A stretch of DNA of 64,000 nucleotides from Phorcus lineatus (Eukaryota > Mollusca > Gastropoda > Trochida > Trochidae), in contig OV121088.1 of NCBI GenBank assembly GCA_921293015.1, positions 21,737,645 through 21,801,644 on the forward strand, written 5' to 3'. Under the pieces are notes generated by a model. It was given only the letters and a program-made list of their open reading frames with translations, did no database searches and was not told the DNA's origin. This document shows positions 33,907-47,837 of this stretch, in pieces. Position 1 is the stretch's first letter. Each line of letters starts with the position of its first letter. A program made the position numbers and the translations under genes.

Positions 33907-36197
33907 ATGATTTTTCTACATTTGATCGCAATAGTTCTCCTTAGTTTCAATTTCTTTATAGTCACGAAATTCTTCCGCAAAAATCCATTTTCGTAAATAT
34001 GAATATTTTTTTGCATAATGACAATTTAATGTCTCTATGTCAAACGAAAGTTTCATTGTCCTCAAGAAACAAAATTGATACGAACAATTCAATCAAATGG
34101 CGAGGTAGAAATCCCTGATTATATACAGAAAAGTAAAAGGTAAGTATAAAACAGATGTTTTATCACTGAGTGCTAAGGCATATCTTTAAATCGTATATCG
34201 CATTTACTCGCCTCTATTGTCATCTTCTAGAGCAGTCTGGACCTGTACCAATGGGATATTATCAGTTCTCCAGCACTTGACCAGTAAAGACATTCATTAA
34301 TTGCCTCATCATTTATTAAGTCCTCAAAACGATTGCTTGCTATACATCAGAGTCTCAGTAAGACTATCAGATAAATGATTACAGCACCATCACAATTTAC
34401 ATAAACTGAGTACCAAAACAAACGTTACCGCATTTTCAACTGAGTAGAAAACAAAATACTGCTTGCAGAGAAAGGCGACTTTGTATGTTTGTGATAGGCA
34501 CACCTTTTGTTAAGAAGTGTTCACAATTTGATACATCAGACTATAATACCTTTTATCTGATCAAATACACTAAGGGTCCTGTAATGGTTTTTAACTTTTA
34601 ACAATCTGTAATTCAAGATTAAAAATGTATGAAATGTAGAAATTTAATCGATGAAAGATATCGACATATAAAACCTTAATAACCATTAATTTATCAACGC
34701 TAAATAACTGTAGCACGCAATAGAACAAGCCAAACCCCTTTTTGACTCTCCTATCTCAGTATCAAACATTTTCAATAAAACTTTAACGTTCCTGTATACT
34801 TATTCATGATTGATTTTGATCCGTTTTTAGATAGAAACTAGTCATTGAACTAACTCACTGATATTTATTTTCTATCAAAATTACTTTGCAATCAGAGGCA
34901 ACTGTTACAGCCAATGAAAATTGTGTTGAGATTTGACAACAATTCCAATTCGTCTGGGGGCTACGTTGTTAACACAAATGCAATTTAGGGAATAATTTGG
35001 TCAAAGAATGTCATAAATACTTACCAAGACATGCTATACGGTAGAAAAGGGTAGATTAAACAAGGTTGGTCGAAAATGTCTATCTATTAGGTCAGAAACG
35101 ACAGCAAAGCGAGACAAGACATGATCGAAACCCGAACTCGGTAGTTTTCAGAAAGTTGCCGATGTTTACTTTAAAACACCTTTGAATAAGTACATGAGCC
35201 ATTTGGTAAAAATTTTGTCTTACAACTTTTAAAAATAAATTGCTCAACATGATATCTCAATTTCAACTCATTCTTGTAAGGAGCAAAACTTTGTAATGAA
35301 AACTTCAACCTTCATGTCTACAAGTAGTATTTTCCTCACAATATGAATAAATAAAAAATTTAAAAAATGAAAAAGATTGAAGTTGTTAAGTGATTACAGT
35401 TTCTTCAAGGTTGATTCTAAAAGACCAGAATTATTTTATGCAACATTGCAATACATGAGCATGAAGTACGATATTGGCAATCATTTTCCAATGTTTGCAT
35501 ACACCATGAAAAATTGAAATGGCATTTATAATGGTTAATAGAACAACAATTCTTATAACATGAATAAGAAATTGGTGATGGGAAATTCTTCTCATTAGAC
35601 ATTAAGGTGTATTCAAAAGCTAAACATATTCCGAGTTTAACGTTTTCAACAATCCATATAACTGAATTGTGCACAATCAAGATGTGATGTTTTACATGCC
35701 TGTGTGACTTCTGTCGCCAGAACGTTCATTGCAGGTTTAGTGTTAAGAGTAATTTGTATTTTATTCTATCAATGATAAGTTTAAGGATCAGTTAAGACTT
35801 CTGGACAAAACAACTCACCGAACATATATTTTATCATGTCCAACGTTACTGTAGCATTAGCTTTACAAGACACAATACAATATTTTACACAATTAAAATT
35901 TAAACTTTGCTGAATGCGTTTTAGGTACTTTGGTTTATGATCGAGTGTGTAATCTCATTGAAATCAGGTATTTAGTCATTCTACATCTCGTGCCGTTTAA
36001 CGCAGTTTAGAGAAAATTAGATCTCATTTTATTGAGATTACATTTCGTGCATTGTCAATATATCAGGTATATGCCACTGAACATTAATTGAAAGGTTACC
36101 TTTGTGGCCCTGGTTGCAATTAATCCTAAAGTGAGATGTACATAGAACCTTGATAATAGAGTCCCTAAATAACAGCAAAGCTGAACCAAGAATTTTA

Positions 36198-36338
36198 ATG
36201 TCACAAAATGGCGTCATTGAGGGCAATAACCAAGAGAATAATAGAGATTCCATTTCTGTTGATGATCTTCTTCGTGCGAAGGTTCCATTATTATACCATG
36301 ATATAAATAGACGTGTTAGTTCTGTGCAAAGCGATTAA
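36198..36338 (+). other. Short ORF in B1, degraded in B2
   Basis: From ATG at 36198, 46 codons read MSQNGVIEGNNQENNRDS, then SVDDLLRAKVPLLYHD, ending VSSVQSD. The frame is open a further 16 codons upstream. The B2 copy (about 46925-47075) keeps MSQNGVIKGSN but then runs into stops. Composition is not strongly coding and no family is recognised. It could be a terminal exon remnant. Confidence 0.15.
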
Positions 36339-37700
36339 CTGTTTTGTTGCTTGACATCATTTTGAATACATAAATTTATATTTCCTTATATGTCAAACAA
36401 ATATTTCAATTTGTTGGTAAAAATTCAGAAGGCTTGCCAATTTCTTAAATTGTCTCTCAAGCAAGAATATATAAGTTTACATTAGAAAACTCAGAATTTA
36501 AAAAAAAAATTAAGGATACCCTTTGCGGAACCATTCAGTTGATTAAGTTAAAATTTGAAAATATTTACTAAGAATTAGATCGATAAAACTAAGTACAATT
36601 CAAAGTTACGGAGGCTAGGTTCTGTACACTTATGGCGACTTCTCCTTACGGTAATAAGATGATAAAAAATACATGTAAATAGTTTCACAGATCAGCGTGA
36701 AATAAAAACCAGTATGTAAGTTTGATAAATTTTAAAGGATAGCTTACGAGGCTAATGCATGAGCAGCAGTTAGGTTAGTTGCAGATGGAGGGTAGAGCGC
36801 TGTAAGACGTTCCATATCATTACGATGTTTTCAGTTGTTTTTTGAAAGACACATCTTCTTAGAAACTGGGAGGAGGATATTGTTCAACATTGCAGTTTCC
36901 TTGTGTTTTTTGTGTTACGTCAAATAAAACGCTAAAAATAGCGCGACCATATTTCGCTATTTTCCATCTTTAGATGAAGGGAACACGTACTGAGCATCAT
37001 ACTATAAAAGGTTGTAGCTTAATAAATATATACAAAATACATTACTGAATGCCATATGGTAAAGTGGAATCATTGTACATGCAAGTTAACAAATTTAATA
37101 TATTTATATCGTTGTTTACTTTTCAGGTCGTGATTAAGATGGTTCTTTGGAACTGATTGTAAAACAAAACAAATTTTTAGGTTATATACATACACGGTTT
37201 GTTCTTGTGTTAGATTTCAGAAAGGAGGCTTACAATACACAAAATTATTCATTAGCACAAACTATGTATGTTATTCAGATCTGTTTGTGGTCCTCCCAAC
37301 ATTCCTAAATTGATAATGTCTATTTCAATGGAACCGCTGCTCATATCACATCTACTTTTAGATTTCTCTCAGACCTGCCATTATGAGGCTTCACGGAAAA
37401 CTGTGATCATCTTCTAATGAAGAAACTCCAAGAATGGAGTAAAGTGAGGACCATTTCTCACCTATTAAATTTATGTTTCGAAACTCAGCTACAAAATAAA
37501 ATGGTTAGGTTTTACAATGGTACATTTGTACAAAAACTTGTTAATGGTAAATGGCTTGGTTTGGCTTGAATTGTGCAACTGCGCCCCTTTATTTGTAATG
37601 GCTATTCTGTTATCAACTGCTGTTTTGAATACATCCTCACAATGACGGTTAATTTTCATTTAATGATTTTCAAGTCGGAGCATTTCCATAGATTCATTAC

Positions 37701-37895
37701 TTACTTGATACGTTGTACTCCTAATAATCTGTAAATTTTGTAACCATAGTTAGATGGCTTCTTATTGTGTGACATTGCACATTTGAAGCGAAAGAGACCG
37801 TTTTCTGAAAAACGTAAGCCATCGCATGTACAGGGAAGTAATAAACACTCAGCGTTCCCAAATAATTCATATTGAACAGTAAACAAGGTAGACAT
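37701..37895 (-). other. Cysteine-containing ORF shared by B1 and B2 (B1 copy)
   Basis: 64 codons: VQYELFGNAECLLLPCTCDG, then FSENGLFRFKC. The B2 counterpart at 49057-49290 reads VQYELFGNDDCLLLPCTCDG and LSENGLFRFKC and is 77 codons. The plus strand of the same island is also open in both copies (HLKRKRPFSEKRKPSHVQG in B1, HLKRKRPFSDKLKPSHVQG in B2), so orientation and even coding status are unclear. Differences between copies change amino acids in both readings. Confidence 0.2.
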
Positions 37896-39639
37896 CTTTC
37901 CCTGTCTGCTACATCAGTCACATGAATTAGCTATTGAACACTAGGGACGCACTTTTCCGCAGCATAGTGAATGTCATGTTATTGAAAGGATCATACCACC
38001 AAATCTTTATGCATTCAACTCTGTAAAGAGCATTACTATGATATCCCATTTAACTAAAACTAGAATGCAACATGTACAGCATTTTCCAGTATGACAAAAT
38101 CCTAACATATGTCCGATGAGGAACTATGTTTGGGCAGGATACAAATATAACAAATGACAAAAAACATATTACACTGCTATTCTTGACGTACTCTAACTTG
38201 AATGTCTGGTAAATAGACAACACGTTTATGTCTAGCGCCCACATAAAGAAATTGTACCGGTATGAGAATATATAAATCTCTAAATATAATTTAGTTCACA
38301 TGTAAAACAAGAGCGAATTCTTCACACTGAGAGCCCGGAGCGAATAAGACAGAAGCACGCTAATAGATTATTCTAGAGATAACCAATTACAAAATTGACC
38401 GGAAAATCAATCCAGGAGATTCCAAGTCTCAGTGAAGCATCCACTGACCACGTTCAGACCCCCGAGTGGTCACATTTCTGTGCCGGATCGATCATGGTCG
38501 TGATCATACATTTAACTGGACATCAAAGAGTCAACACTCTTAAGCAACAGACTTCTCACGAATAACTTCTCTTTGCCAAATCGTTTATACTATTAATACA
38601 TAAATTGATTAGGATAAACAAGGATGACATAGATTGGTGGATAAAAGTGAGACTCAACATCTGATATAAGAATGTCCATTGTGTATTAAAGCACCTTACA
38701 TACGGTAGTGTATAGCACAGAAGATTTGTCCATTCAAAGATATCAGGGCAGTTGTAATTGAATATCCGTATTTTAAACACTTAAATCAGGATTGTTTACG
38801 TTATAGGGTGCGCTTTCAATGAATAGAGTTAAGCTAATTAATGCTACAACTTAATGTTGAAAATGTCACTTTCAAATTAAAAAAGCTTGTTATTAATTCA
38901 TTGGTATTCATTTAATAGCCTTGAGCAATGTATTCATTTTGTCACAACTCTCAAATTCCGTCATAAATATTCGTCAACGCATTTCAGACATTTCAGACAT
39001 TTGTTTCTAAAAATCATGAGAGTTGTCACAATACCGATTTAGTCTCCTATGGCAGGTCTTTCTTGTAGCCTTCTCTTTCTTGTCTTCATAGCATAGTTGG
39101 TCGCACTTTGCTGATGGAAAGTCATTACATACTTCAGTTTGGTCACATGAGGATTTGATATTCACCGTCACATAAGATTTAGTTCTCACGTGGTGTTTTT
39201 GTCAATAAAATGTGTAGAAATATCCTGCCTCCATCTTTGTTGTGTAAGTAATTTTCGTTAAGCTTTGAATTATAAATGGTAATAAGATAACCATGTTCTA
39301 TACCTTAACGAGTTCATGCACGATAATCTACTCTAATTCATTATTCCAGATAAGAATAGCATGCATGAATAGCTACAATTTGGTATTAACAAAATTCACA
39401 CATCTCTCGTTGTTGTAACATTCCCTGTTGTTAGACTCGGCCTCTGAATGTGTTTGAAATGTTTACTGCGCGCACCACTCATAGGGCAAACACCTTATCA
39501 CTCTGAGACTGGGACCTCCATTGTCAAGAATGATATGTCTAACAATACAGCGCATCCTTACAGAAAATCAGTAGACTTTGGTTAATCAAATATTTAATCA
39601 ACCGACATACTTGAAAAAATGTGCATGAGACTCTTGAAA

Positions 39640-39760
39640 TGAATAGAAGATACTTTGTCAAATACCAGGTTTACTTTATCGAGTGACATTGGTAAAGTTG
39701 ACATCACACATAAGACTCGAGTGATATATCAACTTTATCGATGTCACGATTCTATTCTAT
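39640..39760. repeat. Hairpin, B1 copy
   Basis: The arms TATCGAGTGACATTGG with TAAAGTTGA and TATCAACTTTATCGATGTCA pair as imperfect reverse complements around CACATAAGACTCGAGTG. The structure is kept at 51160-51275 in B2, so it predates the B1/B2 split. Confidence 0.65.
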
Positions 39761-41019
39761 TCATTGTATAAATGGAAAGTTAATATGTTATTAGTTAAGA
39801 GTCGAATGTCAGTGTATCTGCCATGGAAAATAAACGATGTCAAAGCTACATTTAAACCCTTGTGAACCAAGCGAGCTGATATATACGTTTTATAATATAT
39901 TTTGACTTTTCATTTTTTTGATAGTTTTAGAGGTTACTCAAGTCCCTTAAATAAATGGATGGTTTTATATGTTAATTTTGTCAGAAAGGTGACATAGCTA
40001 AAGCTTTTATTCCTACGTCTCTGTAACCGGATCTGCACAAAGGGGTAACTTAAATTTCCTACCAGTTCAAAATACTATAGTTATCATTTTGATCTGAATT
40101 TGAGGATTTTGGTTCATTTTTTTTCTGGTTAACATTCTCGTTCCCATGGCTTATTTCTTATAAAACGTTTGTGTGTTCGGAAAAGGTAGAAAGGAAAAGA
40201 TTGATTAAGCTTATATTAACCTGAAAGTACTATTTGTTTTATAGTTGCAAAGAGATTCCGGCTCACGATCAATAAAAATTTCGTAAAATCTGTTTTTATC
40301 CTTAGTAATTTGTCGGTAATGATTTCATCAAATTTTTTCATGACAAATGATCTCAAAAGAAATACGCACCTGTAATGAGATATTCATGAAACGCCCTTGA
40401 CTTGTTTTTGCATACAATGATAAATGTCTAACAATAATGTCCTTTCAAAAGGAAATCGTGAGTATGTTGGAAGCATTCCTGAATGGTATCTCTGTTTGAC
40501 TCGCTTTCGCTCGTTAAATATCAAACAACTCCCTTGTTTTATAAATGTTATGAAACGCGACGGCGTTTAATATTCTCTATTTGAGATTTTTTTTAGAAAT
40601 TTTTGGTAATTTTTGTTGTACTGTTTCATGATCAGACGTCAATGAATTACACCTATTGGCGACAGCTTTTGTTTTTCCTTATTGAATTATGTTGATAAAG
40701 CTGTTCAAGCAACTGAAGTATAATATCCATGTTTTGACTTGTTTTGTTTAGAAAGTGTTTCAGATAAAAAGTTGAAACCCGATTGTCCGGACATTGTTGA
40801 GTTAAACTTTTCTTGCCTGTCCATGTAGCAATCTTCCTTAAACTGTTAGATTTTATCTTTAAACAAGAAACATTTTGGACGTTTGCTTAAGAGAAACTAG
40901 CTAGTACATTATTCCATTGCTGGTTTTTTAACATCAGAGTCAACACTGCAAATGTGAATTAAAAGATATATACGAAGTTGACCTTATTGATTGAAAGTGA
41001 TCATGTTTTCTAATAGAAA

Positions 41020-41160
41020 AGTTGCCTATAAATATATGATTGTGTTAATGAAGAACCTGAGACATTAGAGAGCCTGAAGCAACATTGATTCATCAAATCA
41101 CGCGTCTGAGAACGGTAGACAATGTTACTCGATTCATGGTGGGTCCAGCACGTCTAACAA
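41020..41160 (+). promoter_or_regulatory. Recurrent TATA plus GCAACATTGATTC module, B2 copy
   Basis: GTTGCCTATAAATATATGAT, then GAAGCAACATTGATTCATCA, TCACGCGTCTGAGAACGG and TGTTACTCGATTCATGG. It sits at the B1/B2 junction, 12.47 kb after the B1 copy. Confidence 0.4.
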
Positions 41161-44100
41161 TAATGTTGTTTCCTTAAAGACAATAATGAAGTCATGTCCT
41201 GTCTTCTACCAGTGCTTGATGACGTAAAAGGTACTCATTTTGTAAATGAGACTTTAGTTTATCAAACTTTGATTTGGGTAATTACATCCATAATAAGATT
41301 TACGACGTTGATAAGTAGTAACTTGAGACATTCTAAATATGTACAATTACAAGTGACCATGTAAATGAACTGAGAACTCCTTTCATAATCTTTTGTTTTG
41401 GACTCAAATATTTCATACGTGATTATGTCTATTAGAATCATAAGAATTATTTATAAATGTGTGTTTAGGGTGACTTAGGAAGTATAATGTGTATATTGTG
41501 ACATTTTGTATAATAAAGCTGAAAAAAGAACGTCAACAATTATCATATCATATTGAGGCATCATGTTAAGAAAAGATCAATGAGTTTGTATATTTTATTT
41601 TAGAAGTGCCAAATTACATATTTGCACTAAAACTCCAGGTGAACAAACGTTTTGGATGAAGATATATAACAGTAAGTATCATCATCTTCTTGGGGAATAT
41701 CGTTCGCCCTTTGATGAATTCTTTTGAAACCTTTTGCACACAAATTGAAAACCCTGATCTTTCACACAGTTGTATCCACCCATATTTTAGTGTTTAATCA
41801 GTCGGTCGGATCACCGTAATTTGATTATCGATCTTTCTGACCCGTTTAATTGAAAGGCGAGTAATGTGATGGTTCAGATGCCACTTATTGAGCTTTGCAC
41901 TTCAACATTTACAGGGACGCAGAGGGGGAAGTGGATTTCTTTTGGGGAGCAAGATTAAATGGATTAAAGTCTCACTTTTGCAAAGTATATAACAGAAATA
42001 TATTATTTTTGTCGTGCAAATAGTTAATCTATTTAAAGAATCTCTCCATGCCCGTTCACAATTATTTTCATTTCTATGTTTGCCATAGAGTGTAGGAAGC
42101 AGCTCATCAGGCCTGAAAATGATGCAAATGTCAGGCGAGAGACTAATGTGAGTGATGCATACTCCGTGATTTATGTCGTATAATTATTTAATAAAATCAA
42201 CATGGAAAGAGAGAATAAGAATTGTTTATCCACACACAGACTAACTGAAACATCACACTACGACATGGCATTTGAGACAATCAAAATTATTTGTATAAAG
42301 GTATGAGACTTATAAAGAGCCAGGCAGAATAAACGATAAATTTACTAAAGGAGTTTAGTGGATATCTTTCAGACAACTGAGCACACCATATCCGTTTATT
42401 ATACGTAATTTCATAAAAACAACAACGTTTATCACTGTCTGCCAGTGGGAATGATTAAGGTTTTATAACATTGGCCGGAACTATTTTCTAGTATTCATAT
42501 AAACGTTTATAACTAGTTTAATACAAGGTATTTTGATTACATATTATCGTAGAGGTAGATTAGAGAAAATACTTGATGTGGTTTGTCAAATACTAGGTTT
42601 ATTTCATGTTATTGCGTTGGATTCGCAATATATCCAATGTTGATGTTCTATGATGGTTTTCTTAAACTCCATGAAGTAAACCTTGATGGACATATTCTAA
42701 CCTGGTTTTCATAGGCCGTTGTTAGTATTCCATTATCTTAAAAATCACTTAGTACATGGGCTTTTTGCACGGTTTGCAATTAGGTTACTCAAACAGTGAG
42801 TCTATGAACAGTAGGATAATTTGTTTGATCCCGGAAAAATTAGCTGTTTATGACACAGCATATGTCAATTCATTGTGTTTTATGTACGCCAAACAGCCAT
42901 GTCATCTCGGAGGTCTCGGTTTAAGCTTTCAACATTCCTTCTCGTTACACTATCGCTCTTTTTTCTGATAAGAATCAGAATGCTTTTATTCAGGTATAGC
43001 GGCCACCGGCCCATCATACATATACAGGGCATACAAACATACACACACAAAAATGCAATTGAAATTATCAACTAGCTTTGAGTTGCTTTCTGATATAATT
43101 AATCATCACTAATGACTGAAATATCTCTCCCTGTACCATTTAACCACAATCCACACACAGACTAACTGAAACATCCCACTACCATAGGCCACATACAATC
43201 AAAGCAATTGACATTGTACCTTTTCAATCATGCAAACACCCTCATGAATATTCCCTACCATCCATTTTGGAAGAAAGGGTAGAGCAGTTACTATGACACG
43301 GACTTTTTTTTATTATGAAACGACATGCATTATGCTGGCTTAATTAAAATCATAATGTCAGGCCAACATTCATGCAGCTGATCCTACCTCAATTGTTGAT
43401 CTGATAGTTGAACAATATGGTTTCCATTTACAATCTGTTTGTTTTTGCCTAAATATAGTCTTCATTCTTTCAAATGCTCAATTAAAAATACCTTAACATC
43501 TATTATTGTTTCTGATTGTTTTACTTCATCGCCCTATGTTTAAAATCAAAAGAAAGACCAACATAAAGAGCAATGTATCGATGTATCCATCAATGTGATT
43601 CTCATCGGTTTTCGTTCTGTTTTATCTGCAGTCCCACTGTCTGTTGGTGTTTTATTTTGTTATGATATCATCACAGACAGATATTGAGAAGGTTGCAGAA
43701 TGTAATGAGTTCTGCCAAAGAAGACATTTGATTTTAAAATGTTGGAATTGTTGACAGCTGAAGCAGAGATTTTGCAACGAAACATCTGACATCCAATTAC
43801 CTTTCAAAAGACGAGGGCATAAATTCAGAAAGGAGATCTTTTTGAAAGTAAAGTGACTGCTTAATATTTGTTGCGATCCAGTATAATGCTTGATTCAAAC
43901 ACGAACGTCACAACTTCAGGAATGCAGCTTTTAACGTTTATTTGTATAACAGAAACTTTAGAAAACTTAAAACCTTACAAGTTGTTCCACATTACACAGC
44001 GATGATGGATAACAACAAAGCTTAAGAAGGGTAAGTTCAACAGTCCCAGAAATGTCGAAACAGAAGAAGATTAGCGCTGTGTCAGTCTCTACGATTGCAA

Positions 44101-44292
44101 CAAGACCAACCTCTCACAGGAAGACCACAAAACATCAAGGGACGAAGACAGATATGTTTTCTCCAAGCCCTCCCCCCTCCAAACAGGGTCACAAATGTCA
44201 GTGTCATTCTGCTGAAACAACCATACACATGTCAGCTTTTCCAATATCAGCAACCGCCTTAGGACTGTTAATACGTCGTCCTCTTCGACCTC

Positions 44293-44576
44293 GATCAAGA
44301 GGTCTGTGGTTCGAATCCCAACAGGGGCTCGGTAACTTTGTCTGCAGCAGTGAACAGTTCTACACGCAGTAAGGTTTGGGTGCAATGCTACACTGAAATT
44401 CAGCGCAGTACCACGAATGATTCACTAGTTCTACCCGATGCTTGCAGGCTTTACCGCAATGCATATCCACAATAGTGTTGCGGACTTTCTCCCTGCAATA
44501 AAAGTTGCAGCTGTCATATAAGTAAAATACTCTTGAAAGCAGTGTTGAACCCCAAATCACCTCACCTTACCTTACC
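44293..44576 (+). repeat. SINE in B2, with 8-bp TSD
   Basis: A more complete copy than the one in B1. The B-box-like GTGGTTCGAATCCC is intact, followed by CAACAGGGGCTCGGTAAC, the usual body, and a degenerate CTCACCTTACC tail. TCGACCTC flanks it at 44285-44292 and 44577-44584. It occupies the same site as the B1 SINE, so the insertion predates the B1/B2 duplication. Confidence 0.9.
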
Positions 44577-47342
44577 TCGACCTCATCATAGATCAGTTGT
44601 CGCTGACAGAACACTCAAATACCCTCATGAAAATTATGTATTAGGTTAACATAAGTTATTCCTTGATCCTAACCTTGGTCCAGTTGACAGTTCACTGGAC
44701 GTCGTTCTAACGAGTTCGTAGTTTTCGTTTTGCTGTTCTGTTCTTCCCAAATCCTATTCCAGCCGATTTATACATTTTGAGATGGTCTCGTATTTTTTAT
44801 TGCGGTACACCCCTTTTAGTCAAGTGGGTCAGACACATCAATTACCCTTTCAGATCCCACGAAATCATTGCTCTGTTGTACCTCAGAGATTCCACTTACA
44901 TATTTGGATAAATGACGTTGACATGTGTAGACAAACAATTTCCGTATATGGAATAATTATATTTCTTCAGAGGAAATTGTGATGACTTCAAAATGGTACT
45001 CATAGTAATGAACATTCGAAGAAGAATTTGTATCTAACCTCTCTTCATAAAATACGACAGTAACTAAACCATTGAGCTGTAATGGATTTTTGTAGAGAGC
45101 AATGGTTGAAGCAAGAGAAGGCCCAATCAAATTCAAATGTTGTAATCAAACTCGTTCTAGAGCATTTTCTTTATGTCGCCATTTTTTTAGAATGAATGAT
45201 AAGTTGTATAGGATTCGTAATTATTTTTAGTTGTTATCAAATGATATTGTACCTGACATCAAACTTCCTGCATATTTTTCTTTCTTCATAAAGATTGTTG
45301 ATGAAATATCTCAGTTTGAATTCTGGTAATGAATGTTAGTTAGAGAGTGGGACGTTTCGTCACATAGATCTAGGCCTAGATTCGAAACAAGCGCAGAAAC
45401 TATGGCGCCCAAACTTATTTTTAAAACATTTTCAAAAATATTTCTGTAAAGCTATGAATTTGCTATGGGTTGTTGTTTTCAATATGTAGTATCGCACCTA
45501 GTCGGGTAGTGGAATAATGATTATAAAATTGGGAAATAATGTATGGAATAGAATAAAGTTTTTTGTCGAATAAGTTTATAATTAGTTTGTGACAGAATAT
45601 GTAACATTATATGTTTATTTCTAATGACAATTACATCAAAATTCGGTTTTATAAACTCACGCCGAAAAACTCTCCGTACATTTACATGTCGCAAGTGCAC
45701 AATTCCGGGTTCGTTGGGCTACTATTACGTCACTAGCACATGCGCTCATTAATGTTCGGGTGTTTTCGGCTTTCGCTCGGAAAGCGTGACATGGCAAGCT
45801 TACCATGAGGTTTTTTAGCTGGGGGATGTCGTAACATGTGTTGTGTGATTGAAACTTCACGTATCTAATCACAATAGTTTCTAAGTGGGGTTTTAAAATC
45901 CTTTAAAAGAATTTGGTTGCAGTTGCCTTAAGGGACTGCAACCAAACTTGAGAATTATACGTTTTCAAGGTGATAAATCGTTTCTTCAAAGTTAATTCTA
46001 AATGACCAGAATAATTTAAGGTAGCATTGCAATAAATGAGCATGAAGTACGATATTGGCGATAAGTTTCCAATTTTTGCATACACCATGAAAACTTTACG
46101 GCATTTATAATGGTTAGTAAAACAATGGTTATAACGTAAATAAGAAATGGGTGAAGTTACATCTACAGTTTAATACTGAATACTTCATTCTTCGTTTTTC
46201 GACATTAAGGTGTTTTCAAAAGCTGAACATATTTCTAGTTTAACGTTTCCAACAATAAAAGATAATTGAATTGGGCACAAACAACACATGATTTTTTACA
46301 TGCCTTTGAGACTTCGGTCGCCAGAACGTCTTCATTTTTCATTGCAAGTTAATTGTTAAGTATAATATGTATTTTATTCCATCAATGATAATTTTAAGGA
46401 TCAGTTAATACTTCCTGAACAACACCAAAACAACACCACAGGTAACGTACGTCATATGTGACTACAACAACTCACCGAATATTTCTTTATCATGTCCAAC
46501 GTTACTGTAGCATTAGCTTTACAAGACAGAATACAATATTTTACACAATAGGAATTTAATATTTTGTGAATTCGTTTAAGGTATTTTGGTTTAAGCTTAA
46601 AATATAACACTTGACAAGATTATATAGATTAATACAAAACTTATATAGACAGATTCAATGTTTAAGGTCGATTGCGTCTAATCTCACTGAAATCAGGTAT
46701 TTTATTATTCTACATCTCGTGTCTTTAATGTAGTGTACAGAAAATTAGATCTCATTTTATTGAGATTACATTCGTGCATTGTCAACATATCAGGTATATG
46801 CCACTGAACATTAATTGAAAAGTTACCTTTGTGTCCCTGGTTTCAATTAATCCTAAAGTGTGATGTACAAAGAAACTTTATAATAAAGTCCCTAAATAAC
46901 AGCAAAGCTGTACCGAGAATTTTAATGTCACAAAATGGCGTCATTAAGGGCAGTAACCCTTCAAAACTAAGAGTATAATAGAGATTCCATTTCTGGGGAT
47001 GATGTTCTTCTTGCCAAGGTTCCATTATCATAATATGATATAAATAGACGTGTTAGCTCTGTGCAAAGAGATTAACTCTTTTGTTGCTTGACATCATCAT
47101 GAATACATAAATTTATATTTCCCGATATGTCAAACAAATATTTGAATTTTTTGGTAAATATTCAGAAGGTTTGAAAATTTGTTGAATTGTCTCTCAAACA
47201 TTATTTTTTTTAAAACAAGAAAAGATAAGTTTAGATGACGAAACTCAGAATTTTTAAAATAAAATAATTAAGGATATCCCTTGCGGAACCAAATCCGTTG
47301 ATTAAGTTACAATTTGAAAAATATACCAAGAATTAGATCGAT

Positions 47343-47837
47343 AATTATAGGATATCAAACGAGCTTCCCCTTACATATCAAGTTTATGTCCCAAGCGAAA
47401 TAGTTTTGCTTTCAGTCAATTACAACTATTCTTCAACAGATGACAAGTCACTGTAAACAATACACGGCGACGCTTGACCATCTTTGTTTACATGAGTACC
47501 GATAGACCCAGCAGACGAATTTTGTTACTTATTTAGATTGTATCGTTTTTCGATTTATTTACATACATTTCAGTTATTAAAAGAAATAAAAGCTCTGCAT
47601 GTAACCACAATGAAAAATAAATTTTATTCGATTCTATATTTTGAAAATTCTCGTTTTTCGTATTCTTAGGAACGAAAACTTATGAACGGAAATCATGATT
47701 GAAATAGCTGATGAAAGTAGTACCGGTAACTTCAAAACTCATGTATCAGCCAATCAAATCACTCGAAGGTGTTATGACACATATCATAACAGATTGTTAT
47801 GAAACCCCTTTACGAAGTCCCACGTGGGTAATAAAAC
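47343..47837. mobile_element. About 0.5-kb insertion, empty site in B1
   Basis: B1 reads GATCGATAAAACTAAGTAC (36580-36598), while in B2 the same flanks are split: AGATCGATAA ... ATAAAACGAAGTAC. The inserted sequence starts TTATAGGATATC and ends CACGTGGGTAATAA. ATAA on both sides may be a short target-site duplication. No ORF and only very weak terminal complementarity. It is a probable nonautonomous element of unknown class. Confidence 0.6.

Larger units (their letters stand above)
28380..40850. repeat. Paralogous block B1 (about 12.5 kb)
   Basis: Colinear with B2 (40860-52050). Matching pairs are 28606 and 41077, 29540 and 42755, 31500 and 44040, 32890 and 44625, 35405 and 45985, 36140 and 46870, 37790 and 49180, 38320 and 49775, 39640 and 51150, and 40400 and 51910. 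Identity is high in many stretches, clearly higher than to B0 or B3. B1 carries an expanded 66-bp minisatellite and a segment (about 33610-35390) not matched in B2. No complete gene is recognised. Short ORFs at 35417, 38050, 38556 and 39007 are unsupported. Confidence 0.85.

Noticed and set aside
44308-44321. Possible tRNA gene from a B-box-like GGTTCGAATCC (also near 4905)
   Set aside because: No cloverleaf can be built and the words sit in the heads of SINE copies with the family body and tail.
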